36,104 nucleotides of DNA. Origin: Proteobacteria bacterium SG_bin5. Lineage in GTDB: Bacteria; Pseudomonadota; Alphaproteobacteria; Sphingomonadales; Sphingomonadaceae. The stretch is from the NCBI GenBank assembly GCA_002083475.1, contig LWDI01000072.1, positions 563-36,666 of the forward strand. The letters are read 5' to 3'. Under the pieces are notes generated by a model. The model worked only from the letters and a program-made list of their open reading frames with translations. It did no database searches and had not been told where the DNA came from. Shown here one piece after another: positions 1 through 7,839 of this stretch (within the stretch, counting starts at the first letter, position 1; every line of letters begins with the position of its first letter). A program made the position numbers and the translations under genes.

Positions 1-903
1 CTGTCGGTCGGCGGCGAATATGGCGCGAGCGCGACGTATCTTTCCGAAATGGCGAGCCGGCGAAATCGCGGCTTCTGGTCGAGCTTTCAATATTTCACGC
101 TCATCGGCGGGCAATTGCTTGCGCTCGGCGTGACGCTGGTGTTGCAAAGCTTGCTCTCTGAAAGCGACCTGCGCGCCTGGGGCTGGCGCATCCCCTTCGC
201 GATCGGCGCGCTGCTCGCGATCCTCGTTTACCTGCTGCGCCGGGGCCTTGCAGAGACGGCGGCGTTCGAAGCGCTCGACGCTCGGCGCCAATCGAGCGCG
301 CTCGCTTTGTGGCGCGCTTATCCCCGGCAGTTCGTGATCGTCGCGCTGATTTCGGGCGGCGGGAGCTGCGCTTTCTATGCCTATACGACGTACATGCAGA
401 AATTCCTGGTCAACACCAGCGGCTTCAAGGCGGCGGTCGCGACCGAGATCATGACGGCGGCGCTGCTGATCTTCATGCTCGCCCAGCCCTTGCTGGGGGC
501 AGTCTCGGATCGGGTGGGGCGTAAGCCGATGCTGCTGCTGTTCGGCGTCGGCGGGATGCTGGTGTCGGTGCCGGTGTTCGAGGCGATCGCCGCCGCGCGC
601 GCCTGGGAAAGCGCCTTCGCTTTGGTGCTCGCGCCGCTGCTGCTCTCGGCCTACACCTCGATTTCCGGACTCATCAAGGCCGAGCTTTTCCCCGCCGAAA
701 TCCGCACTTTGGGCGTGGCGCTGCCCTATGCGATCGGCAACACCTTGCTCGGCGGTACCGCCGAATATGTCGCCTTGTGGTTCAAGAGCGCCGGGCTGGA
801 GGCGGGGTTTTACTGGTATCTGACCGGCGTCTTGGCGCTCGCGACCCTGGGCTTCGCCATGCTCCCCGAGACCAAGCGGACGAGCCTGATCGCCGAGGAC
901 TAA
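1..903 (+). CDS. kgtP: Alpha-ketoglutarate/dicarboxylate:H+ symporter of the MFS, 3' part
   Basis: The reading frame is open from base 1, so the N-terminal part lies outside the window; 300 codons remain. The protein belongs to the metabolite:H+ symporter branch of the major facilitator superfamily, inner-membrane carriers that import 2-oxoglutarate and related acids. The first visible residues, LSVGGEYGASATYLSEMA, match the conserved loop near TM4-TM5 of KgtP. Later segments also follow KgtP closely: GGQLLALGVTLVLQ, the AWGWRIPFAIGA turn before the central loop, TTYMQKFLVNT, QPLLGAVSDRVGRKP (the repeated MFS loop motif) and YTSISGLIKAELFPAEIRTLGV. The KgtP call is from remembered family sequence; a related dicarboxylate or sugar-acid substrate is possible. 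A large inverted repeat follows the stop codon. Confidence 0.85.
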   Translation: MSVGGEYGASATYLSEMASRRNRGFWSSFQYFTLIGGQLLALGVTLVLQSLLSESDLRAWGWRIPFAIGALLAILVYLLRRGLAETAAFEALDARRQSSALALWRAYPRQFVIVALISGGGSCAFYAYTTYMQKFLVNTSGFKAAVATEIMTAALLIFMLAQPLLGAVSDRVGRKPMLLLFGVGGMLVSVPVFEAIAAARAWESAFALVLAPLLLSAYTSISGLIKAELFPAEIRTLGVALPYAIGNTLLGGTAEYVALWFKSAGLEAGFYWYLTGVLALATLGFAMLPETKRTSLIAED

Positions 904-910
904 GTGCTCA

Positions 911-1055
911 TGCGAAGACGCAAAGACGCGAAGCGCTTCTCGTCCCCTTTTCGTGGCTTCGTGGCTTCGTGGCTTCGTGTGAGATCGATCTTTAGCCCAA
1001 GCCACGAAGCCACGAAAGAAATCGAGCGAGGCTTCGCGTCTTAGCGTCTTAGCGC
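911..1055. repeat. Long imperfect inverted repeat made of short tandem units
   Basis: An outer arm at 912-935, built on GAAGACGC/AAGACGC units, is mirrored at 1031-1055 (GCTTCGCGTCTTAGCGTCTT). Inside it, three TGGCTTCG-type units at 949-979 are mirrored at 1001-1017, where 17 bases are the exact reverse complement of 949-965. The whole element could fold as a cruciform or a long RNA hairpin between kgtP and the convergent methyltransferase gene. It may serve both genes as a bidirectional terminator, but no clear T-run was seen. The coordinates of the arms are seen directly; the function is inference. Confidence 0.75.
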
Positions 1056-1061
1056 GAGTCC

Positions 1062-1838
1062 CTATTGCTTCGGCTTGCGAAAACGGAAGACGAAGCGATC
1101 GGTCTTGCCGCGCACCGCCGGATCGAACACCAGCTTGGCGTGATCGTCGCTCGGCATCCGCAGCAGGTCGCTCTCGCCCTCGAGCACGAAGCCCGCCGCC
1201 TTGAAATCGGCCTTCACCGTCTCGGGATCGATGCGGTGGAGCTTGTCGGCGGTGGCGCGCGTCTCGCCCGGCAGTGCGACATGATCGACCACGCCGACGA
1301 TCCCGCCCGGCTTCATCGCCTTGAAGAGTTCGGCGAGGAACGCCGCCGGATCGGTGCGCGGCACCTTAAATTGCGCGCTCTCCCAATAAAGATCGTGATA
1401 GACCAAATGGAGCAGCGCGAAATCGAGGCTGGCGGGCGCGGCGCTGAACATGTCGAACGGATAGGGGATCAGCGCGACATTGGCGCGGCGTTTCTTGAGC
1501 TCGGCCCAAGGCTTTTGCCCGCGCGGATCGTTCATGAACTGCTCGGGCTCGAACGCGCTCACCATGCCGTTCGGGCCGACCGCGCTCGCCATGATCTCGG
1601 TATAATAGCCCGCGCCCGCCATGATGTCGGCGGCGACCATGCCGGGCTTGAGGCCTAGGAAGGCGAGCACGGCGGCGGGTTTGCGCCCCTCGTCGAGCGC
1701 GGTTTGCGTCGCCGGCCGATCGGGCGCGGCGACGGCGGCGGTGATCGCGGGGCTCGGCGCCGCCTGTTTGGCCGCGAGCGGCGCGGCGAGCGGCGCGGCG
1801 AGCGCGAGCAGAGCGAAGGCGGCGAGAGGGCGGCGCAT
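1062..1838 (-). CDS. Exported class I SAM-dependent methyltransferase-like protein
   Basis: 258 codons from ATG at 1838 (a GTG codon lies directly upstream). The N-terminus is a clear Sec-type signal peptide: MRRPL, a hydrophobic Ala/Leu stretch to about residue 23, then a polar region. The mature part has a Rossmann methyltransferase motif I at about residues 69-78 (VAADIMAGAGYY), followed by a predicted acidic motif II (FEPEQF), a motif near residues 137-147 (LDFALLHLVYHD) and a KPGGIVGVVDH segment typical of the post-I core. Substrate unknown. An exported protein with a SAM-binding fold is unusual because SAM is cytoplasmic, though such 'periplasmic methyltransferase-like' proteins are common in this group. 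It is transcribed towards kgtP and appears to be a single-gene unit. Confidence 0.75.
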   Translation of the reverse strand: MRRPLAAFALLALAAPLAAPLAAKQAAPSPAITAAVAAPDRPATQTALDEGRKPAAVLAFLGLKPGMVAADIMAGAGYYTEIMASAVGPNGMVSAFEPEQFMNDPRGQKPWAELKKRRANVALIPYPFDMFSAAPASLDFALLHLVYHDLYWESAQFKVPRTDPAAFLAELFKAMKPGGIVGVVDHVALPGETRATADKLHRIDPETVKADFKAAGFVLEGESDLLRMPSDDHAKLVFDPAVRGKTDRFVFRFRKPKQ

Positions 1839-1895
1839 CACGACTCTCCGGAGTGTATCGCAAAGTTGACACGCCCCCGTATCGAGCGCAAGCGC

Positions 1896-2111
1896 TCAGG
1901 CGGCGAAGCGATGCGGCATTTCAGAAGGCGGGGGAATGGGCAGCCCGCGCTCGGCGGCGACTTCGAGCCACCCGCGCATCGCGATCTGCACCTCGGCGAG
2001 CGCCTCCTCGGGGGTATCGCCGAACGCCGAGCATGATTTCAGGTCGGGCACATTGGCCACCCAGCTCGCATCGGGTTCGTACCAGAAAAGTTCGATCGGA
2101 TAGCGGGGCAT
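1896..2111 (-). CDS. Solitary HicB-like antitoxin-family protein
   Basis: 71 codons from ATG at 2111; an in-frame ATG at 2144 would add 11 residues with no family similarity. The sequence begins PRYPIELFWYEPDASWVANV, continues with PDLKSCSAFGDTPEEALAE and ends in an amphipathic helix, which is the partial RNase-H-like fold of the HicB family. HicB normally neutralises the small HicA mRNA interferase encoded just upstream. No HicA-like reading frame is visible in the roughly 100 bases upstream (2112-2210), where the next gene is a different antitoxin. It also lacks a C-terminal DNA-binding domain. It may be an orphan antitoxin or a HicB-fold protein with another role. Confidence 0.65.
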   Translation of the reverse strand: MPRYPIELFWYEPDASWVANVPDLKSCSAFGDTPEEALAEVQIAMRGWLEVAAERGLPIPPPSEMPHRFAA

Positions 2112-2210
2112 TATGCGTCCAGTGTCAAGGCGTGTTCCGCGCATATTCCAGACGAAACATAAACGCCATTGGTCGTTGATTGAAATGCCGTGCTGGCCTG
2201 CGGCGAGCGA

Positions 2211-2498
2211 TCAAGCCGCGCGCGGTCGCACCGAAAGCTCGAGCCCCAGCGCGGCGAGTACCGAGGTCAGCGTTTCCAGCGTCGGATTGCCATTCTCCGA
2301 AAGCGCCGCGTAAAGCGCCTGTCGTCCGAGGCCGGTTTGGCGCGCGATCTCGCTCATCCCCTTCGAGCGGGCGATGTCGCCCAGCGCGCGTGCGATATGG
2401 CGGGGGTCGTTCCCCTCCATCGCCGCTTCAAGATAAGCACGGACCGCCTCGGCGCCATCGAGATAATCGGCCGGATCAAAGGGCTTCAGTTCCACCAT
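2211..2498 (-). CDS. Addiction-module antidote protein, HTH family (partner of the upstream toxin)
   Basis: 95 codons from ATG at 2498. The N-terminal part (FDPADYLDGAEAVRAYLEAA) and the central helix-turn-helix (IARALGDIARSKGMSEIARQ, then TGLGRQALYAALSENGNPTL) match the 'probable addiction module antidote protein' family, whose members bind a RelE-like toxin and repress their own operon. The start overlaps the end of the toxin gene by 23 bases, so the order is toxin first and antitoxin second, as is usual for this family and for HigBA. The family assignment comes from remembered motifs. Confidence 0.8.
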   Translation of the reverse strand: MVELKPFDPADYLDGAEAVRAYLEAAMEGNDPRHIARALGDIARSKGMSEIARQTGLGRQALYAALSENGNPTLETLTSVLAALGLELSVRPRAA

Positions 2499-2838
2499 CC
2501 TCGATCATTTCCTTCAAGCGAAGCGCCTCGGCGATGTCGCGCTGCTGCGATTTCTTGTCGCCGCCGCAGAGCAGGATGATCAATTCCTGCCCGCGCCGGA
2601 AAAAATAAACGCGATACCCCGGACCATGATCGATCCGCATCTCGAACACCCCGCCGCCGACCGATTTATGGTCACCGAAATTGCCATCGGCAGCGCGGCG
2701 TGCCCGATCGGCAATTTTGGCCTTCGCCCGGGCGTCCCTGAGCGCCGCCAGCCAATCCGCAAAAACCGGTGTCTGCGATATCGCAAACGCCTGTCCTGTA
2801 TAGGAGACAGTCGCTGGGGGATCAACCGGCTCAGTCAT
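2476..2838 (-). CDS. RelE/HigB-type addiction-module toxin
   Basis: 120 codons from ATG at 2838. The segments FADWLAALRDARAKAKIADRA, a Gly-rich GNFGDHKSVGGGVFEMRIDH, GYRVYFFRRGQELIILLCGGDKK and the closing QQRDIAEALRLKEM are the standard pattern of the RelE/ParE-superfamily 'addiction module killer' proteins. Members usually cleave mRNA on the ribosome. The first 15 residues are poorly conserved, so a slightly later start is possible, although no other ATG is close. It forms a two-gene operon with the antidote gene (2211-2498), overlapping it by 23 bases. Confidence 0.82.
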   Translation of the reverse strand: MTEPVDPPATVSYTGQAFAISQTPVFADWLAALRDARAKAKIADRARRAADGNFGDHKSVGGGVFEMRIDHGPGYRVYFFRRGQELIILLCGGDKKSQQRDIAEALRLKEMIEDGGTEAL

Positions 2839-2998
2839 CGCGATGCTCCATTAACGCCGACGCTGCGCTTACCCGGTGCCAAGAGTGACGGTTACCGCCG
2901 TCATCGCGGCTGGGGGCCAAAGCTGCTCGGCACGCTTACGAGCACCGGAGCTGAGTTTGAATCGATCGCTGTTGTAAAGCGCGCGCTTACGACAAGTC

Positions 2999-5212
2999 CT
3001 ACCGCCCCCGCCTCGAACTCCCCGGCATCCCCCCGCGCATCTTCTGGCTCTTGCCGAAGCGCGTCTTCCTAGTCCCCGGCTTGCCTTCGTTGCTGCGCCC
3101 CATCAGCGGCGCCTTGCGTTCGTGAGCGGGCAGGCCCAGTTCCTCGGCCTCCAGCGCGCGGATTTCATCGCGCAGCCGGCCGGCTTCCTCGAACTCCAGA
3201 TCGGCCGCCGCCGCGCGCATTTTCTTCTCGAGCTCCTCGATATAAGCGCGCAAATTATGGCCGACCATGTGGCGGCCGCTGTCTTCATCGTCGATCGGTA
3301 CGGTTACTTGGTCGCGGCTCGCGACGTCCTGGATGATGTCGCCGATGTTGCGCTTCACGGTCGCCGGCGTGATGCCGTGTTCGGCGTTGAAGGCGAGCTG
3401 CTTTTCGCGGCGCCGCGTCGTTTCGTTGATCGCGCGTTCCATGCTGCCGGTGATGCGGTCGGCATAGAGGATCACCCGCCCCTCGGCGTTGCGCGCGGCG
3501 CGGCCGATGGTTTGGATGAGCGAGGTTTCGGAGCGCAGAAAGCCTTCCTTGTCGGCGTCCAAAATCGCGACCAGCCCGCATTCGGGAATATCGAGCCCCT
3601 CGCGCAGCAAGTTGATGCCGATCAGCACGTCATACACGCCGAGCCGCAAATCGCGAATCAGCTCGATACGCTCGAGCGTCTCGACGTCGGAGTGCATGTA
3701 GCGGACCTTGACGCCGGCTTCGTGGAGATATTCGGTCAAATCCTCGGCCATGCGCTTGGTGAGCGTGGTCACGAGCGTGCGATAGCCTTTGGCCGCCGTC
3801 GCCTTGGCCTCGACGATCAGGTCCTGCACTTGCTCTTCGACCGGTTTGATCTCGATCGGGGGGTCGATCAGCCCGGTCGGGCGGATCACTTGTTCGGTGA
3901 AGACGCCGCCCGTCTGCTCCATTTCCCACCCGCCCGGCGTCGCCGAGACATAAGTCGTCTGCGGGCGCATCGCGTCCCATTCGTTGAAGCGCAGCGGGCG
4001 GTTGTCGATCGCCGAGGGCAGGCGAAAGCCATATTCGGCGAGCGTCAACTTGCGCCGATGGTCGCCGCGCGACATGCCGTTGATCTGGCCGATCGTCACA
4101 TGGCTTTCATCCACGAACAGCAGCGCATTGTCGGGCAGATATTCGAACAGCGTCGGCGGCGGTTCGCCGGGCAGGCGGCCGGTGAGGAAGCGGCTGTAAT
4201 TCTCGATCCCCGCGCAACTGCCGGTCGCGGCGATCATCTCGAGATCGAAATTGGTGCGCTGTTCGAGCCGCTGTGCTTCGAGCAGCTTGCCTTCGGCCTG
4301 CAATTCCTTCAGCCGCTCGGCGAGTTCGAAGCGGATCGCCTCCATCGCTTGCTTGAGGGTCGGCCCCGGCGTCACATAGTGCGAATTCGCATAGACGCGG
4401 ACATAATCGAGGCTCGCGACCTTCTTGCCGGTCAGCGGATCGAATTCGGTGATCTCTTCGATCTCGTCGCCGAAGAAGGAGACGCGCCAGGCGGTATCCT
4501 CATAGTGCGAGGGGAAAATTTCGAGATTATCGCCGCGTACCCGGAAATTGCCGCGCGCGAAGGCGGCGTCGTTGCGTTTGTACTGTAGCGCGACGAGCTT
4601 GCGGACGATGTCTTGGCTGGGCACCGTCTGGCCCTTTTTCAGATCGAAGATCATCGCCGAATAGGTTTCGACCGAACCGATACCGTAAAGGCACGAGACC
4701 GAGGCGACGATGATCACGTCGTCGCGCTCCAATATCGCGCGCGTCGCGGCATGGCGCATCCGGTCGATCGCCTCGTTCACGCTCGATTCTTTTTCGATAT
4801 AGGTATCGGAGCGCGGCACATAGGCCTCGGGCTGGTAATAATCATAATAGCTGACGAAATATTCGACGGCGTTTTCGGGGAAGAACGACTTCATCTCGCC
4901 ATAAAGCTGCGCCGCGAGAATCTTGTTCGGCGCCAGGATCAGCGCGGGGCGCTGCACCGTTTCGATCACCTTGGCCATGGTGAAGGTCTTGCCGCTGCCG
5001 GTGACGCCCAGCAGCACCTGATCGCGCTCGCCCGCATTGGCGCCTTCGACCAGTTCGGCGATCGCGGTCGGCTGATCGCCCGCCGGGCTATAGTCCGAGA
5101 CGAGCTTGAACTTCTTGCCGCCCTCCACCTTGGGCGGACGCTGCGGGCGGTGGGGAACGAAGACCTGGCCCGTATCGGGCTCGGCCAAATTGGTGCGGAT
5201 GGTGATCGCCAT
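2999..5212 (-). CDS. uvrB: UvrABC excision nuclease subunit B
   Basis: 737 codons from ATG at 5212 (MAITIRTNLA); an upstream TTG at 5248 is less likely. UvrB receives damaged DNA from UvrA, opens the helix and recruits UvrC for nucleotide excision repair. Visible landmarks: FKLVSDYSPAGDQPTAI, Walker A GVTGSGKT at residues 69-76, the damage-sensing hairpin YYDYYQPEAYVP, the DESH box in LLFVDESHVTIGQ, helicase motifs RTLVTTLTKRMAEDLTEYL and GRAARN, and a C-terminal UVR domain (LEFEEAGRLRDEIRALE). A basic tail of about 35 residues after the UVR domain (RSNEGKPGTRKTRFGKSQKM) is an extension seen in alphaproteobacterial members. It appears to be a single-gene unit. Confidence 0.97.
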   Translation of the reverse strand: MAITIRTNLAEPDTGQVFVPHRPQRPPKVEGGKKFKLVSDYSPAGDQPTAIAELVEGANAGERDQVLLGVTGSGKTFTMAKVIETVQRPALILAPNKILAAQLYGEMKSFFPENAVEYFVSYYDYYQPEAYVPRSDTYIEKESSVNEAIDRMRHAATRAILERDDVIIVASVSCLYGIGSVETYSAMIFDLKKGQTVPSQDIVRKLVALQYKRNDAAFARGNFRVRGDNLEIFPSHYEDTAWRVSFFGDEIEEITEFDPLTGKKVASLDYVRVYANSHYVTPGPTLKQAMEAIRFELAERLKELQAEGKLLEAQRLEQRTNFDLEMIAATGSCAGIENYSRFLTGRLPGEPPPTLFEYLPDNALLFVDESHVTIGQINGMSRGDHRRKLTLAEYGFRLPSAIDNRPLRFNEWDAMRPQTTYVSATPGGWEMEQTGGVFTEQVIRPTGLIDPPIEIKPVEEQVQDLIVEAKATAAKGYRTLVTTLTKRMAEDLTEYLHEAGVKVRYMHSDVETLERIELIRDLRLGVYDVLIGINLLREGLDIPECGLVAILDADKEGFLRSETSLIQTIGRAARNAEGRVILYADRITGSMERAINETTRRREKQLAFNAEHGITPATVKRNIGDIIQDVASRDQVTVPIDDEDSGRHMVGHNLRAYIEELEKKMRAAAADLEFEEAGRLRDEIRALEAEELGLPAHERKAPLMGRSNEGKPGTRKTRFGKSQKMRGGMPGSSRRGR

Positions 5213-5307
5213 GGTGCCAAGATAGGCGCGCCGCCCCGGCGCCCGCAACGCATCGCGCGCTTGATCGCGGGGCGCGAGCGTGAAACAAACGCGCCCGGGA
5301 GGGACTC

Positions 5308-5745
5308 ATGCGCCACGCTTTTTTCGCGCTCGCCGCCTTGCCGCTGCTCGGCGCGGGCGATGCCGCGCTCATCCAGCCGGGCAAATGGGAAAATCGCGCC
5401 GAGATCCTGACGGTCGACATGCCCGGCGCGCCGCCCCGATTGCTCGCCGCGATGAAGGGCCGGCCGCAAGTGATCACGAGCTGCGTGACACCGGCGCAAG
5501 CCGCGCTCGGCCCGCGCGACCTGCTCAACCGCGACCGCGCCTGCCGCTTCACCCGCTATGACGCGCGCGGCGGGCGGATCGCGACCGAAATGGTCTGCAC
5601 CCGCCCCACCGGCACGATGCGCGCGACGAGCAGCGGACGCTACACCCTCACCAGCTATGAAGTGAGCGGATCGATGGTGATGACCGGGCGCGCGCGCATG
5701 ACGATGACGACGCGCACCACCGGCCGCCGCCTCGGCCCCTGCTGA
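5308..5745 (+). CDS. Exported DUF3617-family protein
   Basis: 145 codons from ATG at 5308, preceded by a GGGAGGGA ribosome-binding site. An N-terminal signal peptide of about 19 residues (MRHAFFALAALPLLGAGDA) is followed by the family's opening PGKWENRAEI. The conserved pattern continues with a Cys in the VITSCVTP segment, a DRACRFTRYDA segment, and a C-terminal beta-rich GRYTLTSYEVSGSMVM block. DUF3617 proteins are small periplasmic proteins of unknown function, common in sphingomonads. The four cysteines could form disulfides in the periplasm (inference). A VOC-fold gene follows after 26 bases, possibly co-transcribed. Confidence 0.75.
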   Translation: MRHAFFALAALPLLGAGDAALIQPGKWENRAEILTVDMPGAPPRLLAAMKGRPQVITSCVTPAQAALGPRDLLNRDRACRFTRYDARGGRIATEMVCTRPTGTMRATSSGRYTLTSYEVSGSMVMTGRARMTMTTRTTGRRLGPC

Positions 5746-5771
5746 TCCCCTTTCACCCACGGAGAATTTCG

Positions 5772-6170
5772 ATGATCGGTTACGCGACGCTCGGCAGCAA
5801 CGACCTTGCCAAGGCCCGCGCCTTTTACGACGCGCTGTTCGGCGAGATCGGCGCGAAGCGGCTGATGGAATTTCCCGATGATCAGGGCGGCTTCACCATG
5901 TGGGGCACCGGCTGGGGCGCGCCCGCGATCGCGGTGACGACGCCCAATAATCGCGAGGCCGCCGTGCCCGGCAATGGCAATATGCTCGCCATCCCCGTCG
6001 AGAGCCGCGCGAAGGTCGACGCGCTCCACGCCAAGGCCTGCGCGCTGGGCGGCAGTTGCGATGGCCCCCCCGGCGTGCGCGGCGAGGAAGGCGACCGGGC
6101 TTTCTACGGCGCCTATTTCCGCGATCCCGAAGGCAATAAGCTCTGCGTCTATCGCGTCGGGCCGGCCTGA
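5772..6170 (+). CDS. VOC-superfamily (glyoxalase/bleomycin-resistance fold) protein
   Basis: 132 codons from ATG at 5772 with GGAG nine bases upstream. The opening IGYATLGSNDLAKARAFYDA and the closing FRDPEGNKLCVYR are the signatures of the two beta-alpha-beta-beta-beta modules of the vicinal oxygen chelate fold. The usual first metal-ligand His near residue 4 is replaced (GYATLG), while the C-terminal Glu of DPEGN is present. It therefore may not bind metal in the manner of glyoxalase I. Substrate unknown. It lies 26 bases downstream of the DUF3617 gene on the same strand. Confidence 0.8.
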   Translation: MIGYATLGSNDLAKARAFYDALFGEIGAKRLMEFPDDQGGFTMWGTGWGAPAIAVTTPNNREAAVPGNGNMLAIPVESRAKVDALHAKACALGGSCDGPPGVRGEEGDRAFYGAYFRDPEGNKLCVYRVGPA

Positions 6171-6182
6171 GCGCGCTAACGC

Positions 6183-6290
6183 CATTGTCAGGCCGGGCTC
6201 GTTCCGGCATCCACCGCCGCGCCAAAACCGCCGGCCACTGGCTTGGCGGCACGGTGGACCCCGGACCAAGTCCGGGGTGACGGTGGAGGA
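6183..6290. repeat. Intergenic hairpin repeat, family A (copy 1)
   Basis: A 21-base near-perfect palindrome lies at 6258-6278 (ACCCCGGACCAAGTCCGGGG plus T), and a degenerate partner hairpin at about 6188-6215 (GGCCGGGCTCGTTCCGGC). The same pair of hairpins recurs at 23504-23600 and 32539-32634. The elements resemble the dispersed REP-like intergenic sequences of sphingomonads. This copy sits between the VOC gene and hisZ. Confidence 0.75.
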
Positions 6291-6352
6291 CGGGTGTAGC
6301 GCCGCATGGCCGCGAGTCCGCTCCCCTTGTCGGGAATGAGGAAAGAGCGCGC

Positions 6353-7447
6353 ATGGCCCTGTTGCCCGAAGGCTTTCACGATCGTCTGCCCCCGTTCGCC
6401 GACGCCGCCGCGCGGCTCGAGGCGCGGCTGCTCGGCACCGCTTTCGCGCACGGCTATGAGCGGGTCGACCCCGCGAGCGCCGAGTTCGAGGCGGGGCTCG
6501 CCACGCGGCTGAAGGCGGCGCGCGCGCGCGACGCGGTGCGCTTCGTCGATCCCGTTTCGCAGCGCACGCTCGCGATCCGGCCCGACATCACCGCGCAGAT
6601 CGGGCGGATCGCCGCGACGCGCATGGCGCATCACCCCCGCCCGGTGCGGCTGAGCTATGCGGGCCAAGTGCTCAAGCTGCGCGCGAGCGAACTCGCCCCC
6701 GCGCGCGAGGCGCGGCAGATCGGCTGCGAGTTGATCGGGCTCGATTCGGTCGCCGCCGCGCGCGAAGTGGTGCTGGTCGCGGTCGAGGCGCTACAAGCGG
6801 CGGGGATCGGCGATCTCTCGATCGATTTCACCCTGCCCGATTTGGTCGACACCCTCGCCGCCGGGCCGCTCGCGGTGCCACCGGCCAGGCTGGAGGCGCT
6901 GCGCGACCGGCTCGACGCGAAGGACGCGGGCGGGGTCGCGGCGCTCGATCCGCGCTATCTGCCGCTGATCGCCGCCGCTGGCCCCTTCGCCGAGGCGCAT
7001 GACCGGCTCTGCGCGTTCGACGCGGGCGGGGCGCTTCGCTCGCGGCTCGACGGGCTGTGGGCGATCGCCGACGGCCTGCCGATCCGCGCGACGCTCGACC
7101 CCACCGAGCGCCACGGCTTCGAATATCAAAGCTGGCTCGGCTTTTCGCTCTTCGCCGGCGGCGTGCGCGGCGAGATCGGGCGCGGTGGCACCTACACCAT
7201 CCTGCACGAGGATGGCGGCGAGGAGCCGGCGGTCGGCTTTTCGCTCTATGCCGATGCGCTGGTCGATGCCGGGCTCGCCGCGCCCGAGCGGCGGCGGCTG
7301 TTCGTGCCGATCGGCACCGCGCCCGAACGCGCGGCGGCGATGCGCGCGCAAGGCTGGGTGACGGTCGCGCAGCTCGACCCCGCCGACACCCCGGCGGCGC
7401 AGCTCTGCGAGCATGTGCTGGGCGACGCGGGCGCGGTTGCCGCCTAA
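6353..7447 (+). CDS. hisZ: ATP phosphoribosyltransferase regulatory subunit
   Basis: 364 codons from ATG at 6353, with GAGGAAAG upstream. HisZ is a catalytically inactive paralogue of histidyl-tRNA synthetase that partners the short form of HisG in the first step of histidine biosynthesis. The class II synthetase-like core is visible: LPEGFHDRLPPFAD, a motif 2-like region (AIRPDITAQIGRIAATRM, then RPVRLSYAGQVLK), the EARQIGCELIGLDS segment, and a C-terminal GGVRGEIGRGGTY segment. The HisRS anticodon-binding domain is absent, as expected for HisZ. No hisG is beside it; the next gene is convergent and overlaps its stop by 4 bases. Confidence 0.9.
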   Translation: MALLPEGFHDRLPPFADAAARLEARLLGTAFAHGYERVDPASAEFEAGLATRLKAARARDAVRFVDPVSQRTLAIRPDITAQIGRIAATRMAHHPRPVRLSYAGQVLKLRASELAPAREARQIGCELIGLDSVAAAREVVLVAVEALQAAGIGDLSIDFTLPDLVDTLAAGPLAVPPARLEALRDRLDAKDAGGVAALDPRYLPLIAAAGPFAEAHDRLCAFDAGGALRSRLDGLWAIADGLPIRATLDPTERHGFEYQSWLGFSLFAGGVRGEIGRGGTYTILHEDGGEEPAVGFSLYADALVDAGLAAPERRRLFVPIGTAPERAAAMRAQGWVTVAQLDPADTPAAQLCEHVLGDAGAVAA

Positions 7448-7806
7448 CGCCCGAACAACCGTCCGAACAAACCGCCGGCCTTGGGAGCCGCCAGTTCCCA
7501 GCGGCATTCGCGCCCGCCGGCGAAGGCATCGACATAGATCAGCGCGCCGTCTTCGATCCGTTCGAGCCGGGCATAGGGCAGGCGCGGCGAGAGCGCGCGG
7601 CGCACCAGCGTTTCGGGGTCGATCACGCACAGCTCGAACCCGCCGGGGACGAAGGTGGAGGCATAGACGCGCCCCTCATGCGCGATCGCCGGCGGCAGAT
7701 AGCGAAACGCCCCCTTGGGCTGCCGGCCGTTGATATGGAGCAGCCCGCAGCCGGGGCCGCCGTGGCCGACTTCGAGCACATCCTCCCAAGCGAGATCGAT
7801 CGTCAT
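7444..7806 (-). CDS. Hypothetical protein, last gene of the ubiA-pmbA-cysQ cluster
   Basis: 120 codons from ATG at 7806; I do not recognise the family. The protein is soluble, with no signal peptide or membrane segment. It starts TIDLAWEDVLEVGHGGPGC, has a central beta-rich part (AHEGRVYASTFVPGGFELCVI) and ends in a basic Gly/Leu/Phe tail (GGLFGRLFGR). It follows the CysQ-like gene by 33 bases on the same strand, so co-transcription is likely. Its stop overlaps the stop of convergent hisZ by 4 bases. Coding is supported by the spacing and by a composition unlike an antisense shadow. Confidence 0.65.
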   Translation of the reverse strand: MTIDLAWEDVLEVGHGGPGCGLLHINGRQPKGAFRYLPPAIAHEGRVYASTFVPGGFELCVIDPETLVRRALSPRLPYARLERIEDGALIYVDAFAGGRECRWELAAPKAGGLFGRLFGR

Positions 7807-7839
7807 GTCCGTAACCGTCGCGCCAATCAGCCCCGTTCG

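Noticed and set aside
911..1055. CRISPR array
   Set aside because: The units are 7-9 bases, contiguous and mirrored; there are no spacers and no cas genes.
3122..4588. 488-codon plus-strand open frame opposite uvrB
   Set aside because: It is the antisense shadow of uvrB, kept open by high G+C; its composition is rich in Arg, Asp, His and Gln in the pattern of antisense frames and it has no family features.
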